Assembly (NCBI RefSeq): GCF_026210795.1
Contig: NC_089434.1
Location: forward strand, 744,001 to 808,000
Direction of reading: 5' to 3'
DNA from: Rhizophagus irregularis
Lineage: Eukaryota; Glomeromycota; Glomeromycetes; Glomerales; Glomeraceae
DNA length: 64,000 nt
Shown here: positions 45,161-58,927 of the stretch, piece after piece
Position numbering within the stretch: the first letter of the stretch is position 1
Layout of the letters: each line of letters begins with the position of its first letter
Notes under the pieces: model-generated
What the model saw: the letters and a program-made list of their open reading frames with translations, nothing else
Told to the model about the DNA's origin: nothing
Database searches by the model: none
Made by a program: the position numbers and the translations under genes

Positions 45161-47354
45161 ATATTTATATTATAAATTATTCTAAATTATCGAGTTTTGT
45201 TTTATAATTAACTTAATTATGAAATCAAATTAACGATTTAAATGGATTTATGTTTATAAAACCAAAGTAATGAGAATGAAGCGTAAATAACAGTGACGTC
45301 AATTATCGTATAATTAATTATTCACTAATCACTATAAATTACATCAAAAATTCTAAATTTTTTCATCATTATCACAGATGTAGTATAAACTATAAGTTGT
45401 TAGGTTAAATATTTTAGACGTTCTATATAATCATTAATCTTTTCGATACTACCTTTTATTTAGTACATCTTTTTTAATGGATGATCTTATCAGGATAAAG
45501 TTTGAAAGCGTTCTCAAAATTATTTCTAAGAATATAAGAGAACAAGATTATCAATTTTACCAACAATTAAACAACTATATTAAATTATTTTCAATAAAAT
45601 AATATTATATAAAATTAAATATTCTAATTTTATTCTACAATTTAATATAATAATTGTAATAGTAATCAAAAGATAATTATAAAAAAAAATTGTTTAATTC
45701 ATATGAGTTATATGCTAAATTATTTAAACTGCCTAATAAATTCTATACAATCTATTTTAACGGAGTATTACTTATAATACGAGGTTTTAAACAAAAGTAT
45801 TTAAATTAAAAATGGTTAAAAAATCTCTTTTTTTTCTTTACTAAGATAAAGTGTATGTATGAGAAACCTCTTTAATAAGTATTTAAGTGATAAAGGAGGT
45901 TCTTGTTTCTAATATTAATACCAAGCACAGATTACGATTGTCGGCAAGGTTAATACTTAATATTGTAATTAACAAGTCAAATTTAATAAGCAATTTAATA
46001 TAATGAACGTAACTATTTATATAAATTCGAAAAATCAAGTTAAACCATAATTATTATTTGGTTACAAATTGTCCAACTTACCAAGAAAAAATCCCTGTGA
46101 CGTCATAGTGAATAACAGCTCCAATAGCTACCTAAAGGAAAAACTAAAACAATTGCATGATATAACAAGTATTTGTTTAGGCTGTGCTATATAAGATAAA
46201 TTTTATGATTGATTGATTAATTAAAAGACTTTGTTAAGTCTATAATCAGAAATTATTATATATATATATTATATCAACATTAATTATAGAGTAACATGCA
46301 AACTTTTTTTTTTACATAAATAAAATCAGTTTGTAATGAATTGAACAAATAAATGTTATGTTTAAATGAATAACTCAAATTGATATAGTAAATTGATAAT
46401 AACTTTAACAGAATAATATTTTGTGCAAGAAAAATTATTTCTTATGCTGACCGATTATTTGCAATAAGCCATATTACTTCTAATACATAAAAAAATATAT
46501 ACAGAATAACGAAAAAATGAATATATGTGTATATATATATTATTTTGAGGGAACATCCAATCAATTATATTACGCGTGACCAATTAAACAGGAAATTCTC
46601 GATCATCGATCAAATCATTTTTTGAACCTAATCAAAAAAAAAATTCCGATATATATTGAATTCTACTATAATCAGTTACTTTTTAAAAGAATAATTATAT
46701 TTTACGTCAAAAGCCGTATGAATTTACGCCAATAACGTAAACAACGAGACATCACTTAAAATTTATTAAATCCGTTAAATTTCATTATTAAAGTTATTAA
46801 AATTTGTTAAAATTTATTAAATTTCGGTAATTCTTGAGAGTCAAATATGTAATTTTTTCTTATAAAGTTTCAATAGTTTATTTTCTGCTCAGTTGACTCG
46901 TGATTCAACGGATTAACGAATTAAATTTACTATAGCCCTATAACTATAACTTTTCTAAAATTATTAATAAATTCCAGGCAAATATGGCCAGAATACAGTT
47001 AAAGGGTTAACTTAATTATTTTTAAGTCTAATAATTAATTCATTATCGTGATTTACAGGGTTATTAAGTCCATAAGTCACGTTATAATGAATCAATGAGG
47101 AAAATTAGACTTAAAAATAATTAAGTCCGCCGAATTAATGTAAATCACGTTAATGAATTAAAATAATTAGGTCCACCGATCAATGCAACTTACAAATTAT
47201 GGTATGATTTATAATAATCTTTGGCCCTTTTTTTCAAAAAAGAAATAAAGTATATAAACCCATCCTAAAATTACAAATTTGAAGATATTATGAACATTTT
47301 TTGTTCACAAAAAAAAAAGAAAAAGAAAAAATAATTTCTTGACTATTAACAACA
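45161..47354. other. Gene-free AT-rich stretch
   Basis: The only structure seen is an inverted repeat with 23-bp perfect arms at 47010-47032 and 47104-47126, enclosing a second pair built on cgtgatttac and gtaaatcacg that partly overlaps its outside. It could be a small MITE or a cruciform-forming site. Confidence 0.45.
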
Positions 47355-48931
47355 ATGACATTCACGTCAATAGTTTTAGAGATAAACTATCGATGTATTA
47401 ATTCTCCTATATATATTAAGATATTATTACAAATATTTTACACGTAAATCTCGGATTCCTGGTCCATTTCCACTTCCAATAATTGGTAATTTACATCAAA
47501 TAGGATTAAATCCAGAACAATATGCAAAGGATAATCATAAAATATATGGTGATATGTTTGAAGTTTGGGTTGGAGTAAAAGAACCGTTATTCTTTATCAT
47601 CCTTCGTTACTCGATCAAGTTTATGTTACAAACTCACAAACTAAATTTTTTCCAAGAGGTGCAGTCAAACATGTTAAATTAAATGGATTACATCATAGAA
47701 GCGAGAAAAATTGTTATGCAATCAATAAGTTCTCACAGATTTCTTAAAGACTTCACCCAACTTGTACAATCATTATTTAATGAGAATGAAAGTTATTGAG
47801 ACAAAAAAGAATATCAAATTGATTTTGTTGAATGGATGAAATGTTTCGCGACTAATATTATCTTATAAACTGTTACTCGCAAACCTTCTTATTGTCTTAA
47901 TACGTACTTGTTCGGTGAAAATCAAGATGTTCCGATTAGACTTGAAGAAATCAAAAGATCCTTTAAATTTACTAAAGCCTCAGAAACATTTTTTTCGAAC
48001 ATGCTTTTTCAAGCTTTCATTCCTGAAATATTTAAAAATTATGTTCCAGGATATTACATTTGAACAAAAATACAAAGAGAACTCTGATTGGTTAAATCAA
48101 ACTATGCTTGGCTTTATCAGTAAGAGAAGAAATGAGATTAATAATAATATACAAAGTGATGGAAAGATTTGTTCAAATTTGTTGGATATTTTATTGACAT
48201 TAAACACTCCACTCGATCCTAACTATGATGGAAGCGAAGCTCCATTAACTTATCAAGAAGTTTGTTCCACCATTACGGAAGTTAGTGTAGGCGGTACAGA
48301 TACGATAAGTTTTATATTTTAAATTATTAAAATATAATATTTTCATTTAAATAACTGATAATTTATTTAATACTATATTAGACTAGAAATATGATCTGTT
48401 ACACAATCTGGTTATTAGCTAAACATCCTAAAGTTGTTACACATTTTCGAAAGGAAATAAGCGAAATTTTGGTGATGATATATCACGACAAATAAGTTAT
48501 GAAGATTTGGAAAATTTTACATACCTTGACGCAATTATAAAAGAATCTGCACGAGTATACGCAGTTGTACCATTATCATCACATGTTTCAACACAAGTAA
48601 GTATTGTTGGAGGAAACCATTTGGAAGCTAATACAAATATCTTTGTTGAACATGAAATAAATTACCTGAATTTTAGGAAACCCCTGATGAATTCATTCCA
48701 GAAAGATTTTTAAATAATGAAATTGCTAAGAATGCTTTTATACCTTTTGGAGGTGGCGAGAATTTGCCCAGGAAAGAATATGTCTAATGTACAAAAAAAA
48801 CCTTGTTAATTTTGTTGTTTAGAAAATATGATGTTGAATTGGTTGATAAAGTATCGGAAAAACCTAACTTTAAATATTCATTTTTTTATCAGTACATTGA
48901 TATGAAAGTTGTTGTACGTCCTAGATGTTAA
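47355..48931 (+). pseudogene. Cytochrome P450 pseudogene
   Basis: A heme monooxygenase family normally anchored in the endoplasmic reticulum. Recognisable parts in order: a proline-rich hinge IPGPFPLPIIGNLHQ (about 47452-47496), a B-C region VILYHPSLLDQVYVTNS after a frame change (about 47585), I-helix EVSVGGTDT (near 48280-48305) with the oxygen-binding Gly-Thr, K-helix ESAR (48543-48554), PDEFIPERF (about 48685-48712) and the heme loop near 48744-48780. At the heme loop a one-base shift separates FGGG from RICPGKN, so the cysteine ligand is out of frame. The end is KVVVRPRC and a stop. Several other frameshifts and stops occur, including one about 30 codons from the first ATG. Length is right for one P450 with one or two short introns. 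Confidence 0.85.
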
Positions 48932-51112
48932 CAAATTATGTGATATATTTTTAAACTGATGTTAAATTTTATTCTTTTTATTATATCCCGCCATACCTAA
49001 ACATGTTAGAATCTGGTATGATGTTATTTTATACATTAATAAAATTTTGTTTTTTAAATAAATTTCTTTTACGTGATAAAATATATTTTGTTAAATTCAT
49101 GAGTAATAAATTTTATTAACACGATAAAAATAGTTTTTGGACATGAAATATCATGGAATAAAACTATTTCTTAAAAAAATTAATTTATTTGACTTTACTG
49201 TAGATTACATATTAGGCCAAATTTACTTTATTGGCCGGAATTGATAATGTCACATTGTCACATGCAGCTATTTCTATTGGCTGCTGACACCGCCTTTAAA
49301 ATAAATGATCCTGCGGTTAAATCATTGAAAATCACGTTTTAATGTAATGAACAAAAGTAGGTGATTGGGCTAGACATTCATAGAACGCTTTGAACTTATT
49401 AGTTTTATAATTTCAAAATTTGGCATTTCTTAATACAATGTATAGTTATTTATTGTTATTGTTTATAACAATAAATGTTCAGTCATAACTTCTGTTTCTA
49501 ATTTCAAGTTATTATGAACGCCCTGTCAAGGACTAAGGCAACTTGTCATGTGTACATATTAAATCAATAAACGTATTTTTTTTAGAAATTCCATGAGGAT
49601 ATCCCAATGTGTAAAGAGATGATGGCAAATGACCGACCATTTGAATGACCTTTTGAATGACCTGTCATTTGTCATTTTTAAATCATTTATAAATTTAACC
49701 TTTTTAATCCTAATATAAAGTATGTAAAGTTTAAAAATAGTCAAAATTATGGATAAAAAAAATTAAGAAAAATTAAAAATGGCACAATAATTTTGGCAAG
49801 ATCACATGACAATTTCTGGCTTTGCTATGAATCGATCACGAGATGAAATTAATACAATAAAATCCAAATGATGATACTAAAAGATCTCGAATAACTGTAA
49901 TTATGCATTTTGTTTTTTATTTAATAAAAAAAAATCTTAAATAATCATTTATTATTAATTTTAAGAAAAAATTCTCATATTTAAATAAAAAAAAAGTAAT
50001 CTGTTTTATTGTGCTTTTTTTAATTGTTTAGAATATTGAAAAAAAATCTTTCATAACGTTATATTGATCATTTTAGTATGATTTCTGACGAAAAAAGATC
50101 GAACAATTACAATTATGTCTTTTGTTTTTATTCAAATAAATAATACCTATCTTATATAAGAGTCGTAGTATTTTAAACAATTAGTAAGATGTAATATCCA
50201 ATCTATAATAAATTTAGATGCTTGAGAAATTATAAATCATTAATAATTAAATAATAACATACCGTTCATCGTTTTGTTTGTTAATAATGTAAAATATATG
50301 TAAATGTCATTTAATTTGATTCTGATTCTTCTATTATATATTTTTCTTTTTTTTTTTAAAAAAAAAACGTTAACTTCTGGTAAAAGTAAAATAAATATTT
50401 ATGAATTGTGCTTAAGTATAAAATACATAATATTTATAAATTTTTTAATATTAAGAATCAATTAAGTTTATTAAATTTTAACTACCGAATTTTGTTTTAA
50501 TTAAAGTCACAACATAAAGATATTTAATTATAACAAAGTTATTAATTATTCCCTCCAAGTGTTATCACCAATTTACGTTAAATAGAGTGATAACAAAAAT
50601 AAAAATAATTTACGATTAAAAAAGGTATTTGTATCACGTTAAAAATGATGAACAATTTTATTACAGGTGCGTTGGTATCTACTCACTCGGCTCTATAGTA
50701 AATCCTAATACTATTCAAGACACTTTAAGAAAGTTATCAATTAAATTGAAAAACTTTTTAACCCCTAAAAATCCTGAAAAAAACTTGCCTTCCTCCCTCT
50801 TCAATTTTGAGGGATATTTATAATGTGATTAAGCGTCAAATTTAACCATGGATCAACTTGTAACTTTCTTTGTCGGTAGATCAATTTGTCTAACCATCAT
50901 CAAATTAAGATGCTAAAATAATACAATAAAAAAAAAAATATCAAAATAGCCAAATCTAATGAAGATCAAATCACTACAGTTACTGCGACTTCGTAACTGC
51001 ACATCCAATCCATGTGATCAGATGATGGTCACAACTTCCAAATATAAAAATAAAGTTACGAATCAGACTGCTTATATTTTTTTTTTCTTTTGAAATACAA
51101 AATACGATTATA
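48932..51112. other. Gene-free stretch before the third BTB-TLDc gene
   Basis: AT-rich. 49205-49330 carries two ggcc-ggaatt words like those inside the MITEs. Short repeats of aaatgacc/ggtcattt lie at about 49625-49680. A T-run/A-run palindrome lies near 50345-50370. No supportable coding sequence. Confidence 0.45.
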
Positions 51113-52631
51113 ATGGATGATAATAAATTTTTACCAAAATTATCTCAAAACTTACTCGAAATTTTAGAAGATAATGAATATTATGATATTACTATCGAAG
51201 TTGGTAATGACCCTTACGTAAAAATATTTCGTGCTCATATGGTTATTCTAAATTATCGTTCTCCTTATTTACGAAGAATTTTGTCAACAAACTCTAATAA
51301 AAATAAGAATGATGGAATTTTAACACATATTAAATTACCAAATGTTTCACCTGAAATTTTTCAAATAATTTTAAGGTAAGATATAATTAAAAAATGCTAA
51401 AAAATTATAAATTTTTTTTTTTTATACAATGTATATATATAAAGATTTTTTATTTTACAATATTTTTATTTTTAGGTATATTTATGGTGGAAAATTTTCT
51501 TTAGAAGAATATGATAATTTAAAAATTATAAAGATTTTAATTGCAGCCAATGAACTTAGTCTTCAAGAATTAATAATTTACTTACAATCCTTTTTAATTG
51601 AAAACAAAAAGATTTGGTTGGAACAAAATTTTAATCTGATATATAAAATGAGTTTTGAAAATAATTCTTTCTTAAAATTACAAAATTTTTGTACAGAAAT
51701 AATTTCTAAAGAACCAGAAAAAATTTTTAATTCAATTGATTTTGTTTCAATTTCAGAAAAATGTTTAATTTCTCTTATTAAACATAATAATATTCAAATG
51801 GATGATATTAAAGTTTGGGATCATGTACTCAAATGGGGTATTGCTCAAAGTTCTGAACTTTCTTCTGATCTTTCAAGTTATACAAAAGATGATTTTAATA
51901 CTTTAAAGGATATTCTAAAACAATGTATTCCATTTATTAAATTTTATGATTTAACTTCTAAAGAATTTTTAGATAAAGTATATCCTTACAAAAAAATTAT
52001 ACCAAAAGAATTACGTGAAAATTTAATTGAATATTATTTGAATCATGATCATTCGCCAATAAGACAAAAGATAATTAAAGAAATTGGTTCAAAATGTATT
52101 GATTCAAAAATCATTACATATCAACATGCTGAATTAATCTCAAAATGGATCAATAAATCAGAAAATATTGACAAAACTTATGAATTTAAATTAATTCTTC
52201 GTGGGTCTCGTGATGGTTTTCTACCTAGTAAATTTCATGAAATCTGTGATAATAAACCTCATACTGTATCAATTATTAAAGTGAAAGATAGTAATGAAAT
52301 ATTAGGAGGATATAATCCAATTGTATGGAAATTTGCTAAGAAATATGATTATGGTTTTTATGATTATACTAAAGATAGTTTTATATTTTCTTTTAAAAAT
52401 AAGGAGAATATGCAAAATTATATTTTAAGTAGGGCAAAACTTGGGATGTATTCTATATATAGTGATTTTGATTGTGGTCCAACATTTGGCGATAGCCTTG
52501 TTTTGCATGGAAACGATTTTTATAACAAGAGTTATTGTAAGACCCATGCTGGTTATGAAAAAATAATTAGAGAAACTGAAGATATATTTTCTGTAGAAGA
52601 ATATGAGATATTTCAAATTACGAAAGAATAA
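51113..52631 (+). CDS. BTB-BACK-TLDc protein, third copy
   Basis: Exons 51113-51375 and 51476-52631 in phase 2 give 472 residues. The intron sits at exactly the same place as in the copies at 5438 and 8258 (before YIYGG). BTB spans about residues 10-107 (YYDITIEVG, FRAHMVILNYRS), BACK about 150-270, and TLDc about 300-472 (LRGSRDGF, EILGGYNPI, KDSFIFSF, FSVEEYEIFQI). It is clearly more diverged than the other two are from each other, and its flanks do not match theirs, so it split earlier. The frame is intact. An AATAAA signal lies about 30 bp after the stop. A role as Cullin-3 adaptor and in stress response is possible from family knowledge only. Confidence 0.9.
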
Positions 52632-54699
52632 CCATTTATTCATAACTGATAGTACCATTTCAATAAAATTATTGCAGTATTATTTAGCATATATTTTACT
52701 TATTAGATAAGTTTGTTCTCTAATTTGTACATTTTTGGTAGAAAAAATCTTTATGTTCGTTCTAATTACAATTTAGTTTAATATTGTTTTAGATATTTAA
52801 GTAGCCAAGTAATTCTTACAAAACTCTTTATTATATGTATCCATTTCATTTTATATTAACGTTGTTTATTATTAGGACCGACATACTGTACATGTTAAAA
52901 TTAACATGTTGATTATAGGGTAATCAAATCCACCGATATGAGTGGATATAATATTGTTACTTTAACGTTTTTTCTAAATTTGTCCATTAGTCCTGCAGTA
53001 AAAAGTTTTTGCGATTGTCGCTATCGTGTTATCTTCCGGAATACAAAATATAAATATTCTGTAATTACTTTGTCTATTTATTGACCATTTTGCTGCTATT
53101 CAACTATGATATTGGCTTATAGTGTAATATCTGTTATTGATAACTAAATATAATTACGGGCTCTAAGGAGCAGAAGAGAACGACAATTATAGTTCTAGGC
53201 AATAGATAACGAGTCCGGTAATGAAATCTCTGAAAAGAATTATGTGAACCCACGAGACCGTGATCCCAGATCACGGTTGCCTTATTTCATAGTAACAATC
53301 CAGGGTAGCTTCTACGGATATCGACTGCAGATATCGACAACAATTAACAAACTACGATACCGTGACCCATCATGAGAGTATCTCCTAAAACCTTCGGTCT
53401 TATGTATGGTAACAGCTGACGTATTTAGATTTTAGAATCACCTGATGTGATACAAAAATTTAGTAAACGGTTGTTATGACTTCTTCTGCGCAATATTACA
53501 TACTGTGTCGATAGTAGTTGTGAAATTTCTTGTAAATTATAGTTGACACAAACAAATAATTCACTACCCTCCACCTTAAAATCCTTATTTATAATCCCAT
53601 TTCTTGAAAAACAACTTTGATTAAGTTAGTTAAAGTGCGGTTCTTGTGTGGTTTGCGAGTTTATATTGTAGTATTCGTAAAAGAAAGTGTGATTTAAGGT
53701 GTGATTTTGAAAGTAAAACTGTAAATATAGTTTATTTTACAATAAAGGTTGCTGAAACTTGACAATATTATTTAAAAATACGTTAGTTTTTTAGTTTTAC
53801 AAGAAAAAAACCTGGTTAGTAGACGAATATAGAATTATGGCACAGCCATTTTGTGCGTTCAATTTCATTTTTTTCAAAATATTTCGCGAAAAGTGTGTGG
53901 ATTAGTGATCATTATGGCCAACAAAACGTTTTTGATATGAACATAAATATTATTGTAAAAATTCATGAAAAATGTTTTTGGGAACGAAGTTGAATAAACT
54001 TAAAAGGTAATTTAATCAATTAAATTTCTACAATTTTTATAAAAACTTTTCGTAATTCTAATTTAAATTATAATTATTTATTATTATTTTATTTCGCAAA
54101 TATGAAAATTCTTACAAATATAATCATATCATAAGCATGATATGCTGGTCATTTTGGTGAACTGATGAATAATAGGAAAAACTGTGAAAATATTATCAGT
54201 GATAATATCATTAAAAAACCACACTGGACTAATTATTAGATCAAAAAAATATATATTACATTTTATTATGGAATCAATATATATCTACTAGCAATAGATA
54301 GGATAGTAAATGTAGTAAATAATCCGTTTATTCTGTTGCTGCGTCACGTTATTAACCCCATCCAGACTGGGCTTCTGCGTCCGCGTCACGTTTTAATTCA
54401 ATTGGTGTTATATCTGCGTCAATAATGAATTTAACTATGAAATAAAAAAGAAAATTTTCTTTTAAAGTAAAGTGATGATTTATTTATCCACTACACCAAA
54501 AATAATAGTAAAGACGACAGTCAACAATAAGTATTTGAATTTCATTATTGATTTTATAATTTTTAATTCGTCTGCTTATTAATGTGTTTAAAGAAATTTT
54601 TAATTCGTTACTTATTAATGTGCTTAAAGAAATTTTCTCTCTTCTTTCTCAAAGTGTTTATATAAGAAATTTTTCTATAATAACACGTATTTCATGAAT
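52632..54699. other. Gene-free stretch
   Basis: A perfect 9-bp-arm hairpin (accgtgatc, 3-base loop, gatcacggt) lies near 53251-53271, followed by a repeated gatatcga word near 53315-53337. A 35-40 bp unit (attcgt-cttattaatgtg-ttaaagaaattt) is repeated twice at about 54565-54640. No gene was seen. Confidence 0.45.
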
Positions 54700-55160
54700 C
54701 AATGAAAGCAAAGGAAGTGTACAAGAGTATATTTGACACGTATTTCTATATTGCGCCATGTTCATGTTAAAATTTACAATTGAAGAGCAGAACACTTTAA
54801 TTTAATATAAATGAGAAATACGAGATTTTGATGTTATAATTTATTTATAGCCACAATCATTTGTAAAACTGTTGTTTTATTAACGAGGGCGAAGTAAAAG
54901 CGCAAGAGTATTTTTGACACGTTTTCTACTGTACATCGTGCCACGTTAAAATTTACAATTGAAGAGCAGACACTTTAAGTTAATAATGAGAAAATGCGAG
55001 ATTTTTATGTTAATAATCTATTTTTAACCACAATGAAGTTGAGGGCAAAGCAAAAGAGACGTATGAGAGTATTTTGCCACGCTTTCTTACATTGCGCCAC
55101 AATCGGAATAAACAGTGCCACTTTGAATTAATAATGTGGAAATAGATAAGATTTATTTTT
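54700..55160 (+). repeat. Degenerate tandem repeat, three units of about 145-180 bp
   Basis: Units begin near 54702, 54884 and 55030. Each has a gaggg-aaag-aaa opening, gagtatttttgacacg, a ttgcgccac-like word, then (first two) aaatttacaattgaagagcag and cactttaa-ttaataatgag. They are well diverged and carry no frame. Confidence 0.6.
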
Positions 55161-55597
55161 TTAAAAAAAAAGAATAAATAAATAAATATATATTTACTGT
55201 TCAAAACGGTAACTAGGATCAGGAAAGTATAACTCATTTCTTTTATCTGATTATTTACTCCACAGCCACATCAACGGAAAATGGCTCCATAATCATTAAA
55301 AATAAAAGGTTATTGACGAGGACGATAATGGTGCCTTTAGCATCAAGTTTGGAAAGCAATTGACGTTTAAGATTATCTTGTCATATATCGTAGGAAATTT
55401 CCATTAACTTTTAAAAAAATGATCAACCTGATGCATTAAAATAAATCACGTGTAAATGTAAATAACACTGGAACGGAGTGGAACGCATAAAATTAAATAT
55501 TTTTTTTTCTTACCTGTTTTTAATGGTTCATAAGGAGTTTAAAAATAGACACAACGCCTCTCAAAAAATACTTTGACATACTCTTTGAATACCCATA

Positions 55598-56440
55598 AGC
55601 AGCGATGTACATTGGAAGATTAAAAGCTATTGGAATCTTTAATTCTTCCAATTCCAAGCCTTCCAACGTCTATTGGAAGATTGGAAGCACTTAATTCACG
55701 TGATATACAGTAGAATTAAAACCGAATAATTACTGTCATTTATTATTTATTTAAACTTTAGAAATATATTGTACATTTAAATGATTCATTCGATGTTAAG
55801 TAATTAGTAATAAACCTGAATAAAGTTCTAATTTCTAAATGTAAAATTAATAGATGCATGAAGTTTACTCATTAATAAAAGGCATAAAAACTTTGTCACT
55901 CAAGCATAGGAAACTTATAATTAGGTACACTCCATTTTGGATTCTTTTGTCTGCCCGCACGCGTTTAAACACCAATCATATTCTAGTATATCGTCAGTTA
56001 TGTGACTTTGTTTGCATCACGTGTAAAAAAATAATCGATTAATTTTCTTAATTTAACGATGATCACGTGATTATAACGCTTCGTTACCTAGCTAGATAAA
56101 TATGTAAATAGAATGAAATATACAAACAATTTTATTTAAAAAATTTTTATGGTTATACAAGATTATCTATTAAATTTATAATGGGAAATGACATTGGAAG
56201 TGTATCAGATCTTCTAATGGTCAATTCCAATAGTATAAAAATTTGATTGGAAATTTCCAACGCACATGACCTATTTGAAGATTGAAATTTTCCAATACTT
56301 CCAAATCTTCCAATAGGCCTTTGGGCTTTCTTATTTGATTATTAATTAATATCTTTTATTTATTATTTTTTTACTACAAGATTACTAACATAAATTTTAA
56401 TTTTTTTATGATTTTAGGTTTAGCCAAATTCATGAGTTTT
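55598..56440. repeat. Dispersed repeat copy 1, rich in TTCCAAT/ATTGGAA
   Basis: Starts with a gatgtacattggaagatt patch and ends with cttccaataggcctttgg. The part from about 55955 matches 59440-59870 on the same strand, on the other side of the neighbouring kinase gene. Termini look loosely inverted, so a non-autonomous transposon is possible. Confidence 0.5.
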
Positions 56441-56913
56441 TTTGATTATTAATTATTAACATTAGTAATTTTATTCTTTTAATATTATTACCAATTTACT
56501 AATTTAAATTATATTTTATATCATCATGGCAGATTTTATGAAATACCACAAATTTGTCCGTCATGTCAAATTAAATAAATATTTGACAGTAATTTTAGTC
56601 ACCAAATTTCTATTTAAGTCCCAAATTTATTAGTGAACAGTCAAAAATGAGCTCTAAAAATTTTTTTTGTACCCAAATCTTGCATCAAACCAATTTTCCC
56701 ATTATCTAACCAATTTTTCTAGTGTTAAAGGCGCGTCATTATTTGATATTTTTTAGGAAAAAAAGCTTAATTTTTCTGTAAGTCAATTTTAATTCCCGAG
56801 ACCGCAGCAGAATTTTTGCCAAATTTCATAAATCCGCCGCAATGTTAAGCTTGCTTTATTTAAATATCAATAAATTTATTTTCTATACATAATTTATATA
56901 ATGTTCAACTAAA
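56441..56913. other. Spacer downstream of the minus-strand kinase
   Basis: No coding or repeat signal beyond low complexity. It probably includes the 3' UTR of the kinase at 56914-58927. Confidence 0.4.
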
Positions 56914-58927
56914 TTAATATATATATATATAACTAATATTATTAAAAAAATAAGTGTAAATATTGGACTCTAATAAATTTAAAAGAAATTAGGTTATTAA
57001 GAACATAGTTTTTAAAAATATAATATTTTTACTTACTTTCGTCAATGATATATTGTTCAGAATTTATATCTATATCCAATTCAAATTCTTGCGTAATATA
57101 ATCTAAATAAATGAAAACGAAAAATAATTAAATTAAAGCATAAATTATATTTATTGAAAATACGTAAGATATTTTTTACCATTATTTTCATTTTCGATTA
57201 ATTTAATCTTTTTAATAATTTTATCTGGAAATATTTTATTATTTAATTGGTAAATATTGAATGACGTTTATATATAAAATTTTGACTTTTATCATACCTT
57301 CATTAAAACTGTTTTCAATTTGATTGTTATCAAACTTTCTTTTATCTTAAAGAATAAACTTATTAATATTACTTAGAATTATATTAGTTAATAACTTTAA
57401 ACGAATAATAATTACCATTAAATGTTATATCATTTTTTTGATGACAATGAAATAAATCTAAATAATAATGAAGTAGAGTATTAATTATTATTGTTTTTAA
57501 TTAAAGCGAAATATTTAATACTATATTTACCAACTCCTGCAGTTATAGACTCGCTTCTTAAACTTCTTGTAGACATTGTAAACATTGCAGATTGAATTAT
57601 ACCACTCAAAAATCTACTCCTATAAATAGCCCCTGGATTATTTGTTGTTACAGGCCCAATTTCTGATGATTTTATAATTTTAGTAGTTCTACTTTCATTT
57701 AGCCACATTTTATCAATTCTATTATATATATCAGTAGCTTCTGGTCTTTTATTAGGATCTGAATTCCAGCATTCTTTCATTAATTCAATATATCCTTCGG
57801 GCGCATTTGTAACAATTGGTGGTCTTAAACCATCACATATTTCTATTATAAGTTCTGCATCATGACTTCTATTCCAAAAAGGTCTTCTACCTGTCATAAA
57901 TTCCCACATAATCATTCCAAAACTATATATGTCTGATTCTTTGGTATATTTTTGTCCTTTAAAAATCTCTGGTGCCATATAAGGAATTATACCATAATTC
58001 TCATTGTTATTATCATCATCTGTAAATTCAGTTGCAGATTTACTTAAGCCCAAATCACCTAAGTATGCGGTTTCATATCCGTCACAAAAGATATTTCCAC
58101 TATGAAAATCTCTATGTAAAATATTTACACTATGTACATTAGCAAGTCCATTTATTATTTCTTTTAACCTCTTTAACTTAATATGCCATTCAATACTATA
58201 GAAATCATTAGTTAAGTAGTTTACCAAATCACCTAAATTATAATATGGCATAATAATCATGATATCTTTGGTAACGGGTTCTTGAGTAATACCAAAATAT
58301 TTACTAATATAATTGTTTATTTCATTATAATTTTTATTTTTAACATTATACTTCCTCTTTTTCCAATTTAAAGAAAATTCATGAAATATCTTGAGCTAAA
58401 TAATAAAAAGTTTATTAATTACTTAATTCAAAGTTAGGTTAATAAATAATTGTAATCACCTCATTTAACGCCTTAGATGTGATTTCTTTAGAATTATTTA
58501 GCTTTTTAAGAACGACTTCATAATTTTTATTATATTCGGGTTTATAAAAACTTTGATTTTTCTTAATCCATTTATTTATTACTGGTCCATCAATCCAAAT
58601 AGCCTTATAAATTTCACTAAAACCTCCCCTAGCAATAAATTTTACATCTTTGAATTGGTTATAAGGCACGAACACCATTTTCCCAGCTAATTTACTACTA
58701 CTAGTTAGTGTATGCATGATAAAATCATCAATAACTTTGTTTCCACTTGGTATAAATGCTAATTTCGCTTTATAACAAACGCCGCAAATATGATGATTTT
58801 CTTCTAAAAGTTCTCTTCTTTGATTACATTCGCTGCATAATATCTTCGTTTTACGTTTACGATTGTGTTTAATTGTGGTTTGTGTTGGCATGCCTAAAGA
58901 TGTGTTGTCTGATAATTGATCCATCAT
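56914..58927 (-). CDS. Zinc-ribbon TKL-type protein kinase (minus strand), microexon tail
   Basis: Exons 58927-58460, 58395-57531, 57457-57416, 57345-57298, 57224-57180, 57102-57037 and 56969-56914 join in frame to 529 residues. MMDQLSDN was chosen as start; an upstream in-frame ATG would add only a Lys/Phe leader from an A-run. Cysteines are CSEC (31/34) and CGVC (48/51), closer to the N-terminus than in the other kinases. The loop is RGGFSEIY near 100, the ATP lysine about K141, HRD 250-252, DLG 270-272 and APE 297-299. The tail exons are again all phase 1 and encode an acidic/basic low-complexity tail (for example DKRKFDNNQIENSFNE). It lacks the NNPNLHSEEQ end. The last exon (YFFNNISYIYIY) is the least certain. 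The same repeat flanks both sides of the gene. Confidence 0.82.

Noticed and set aside
53251-53271. Perfect short hairpin as a terminator
   Set aside because: No gene nearby, and hairpin terminators are not expected in a nuclear fungal genome.
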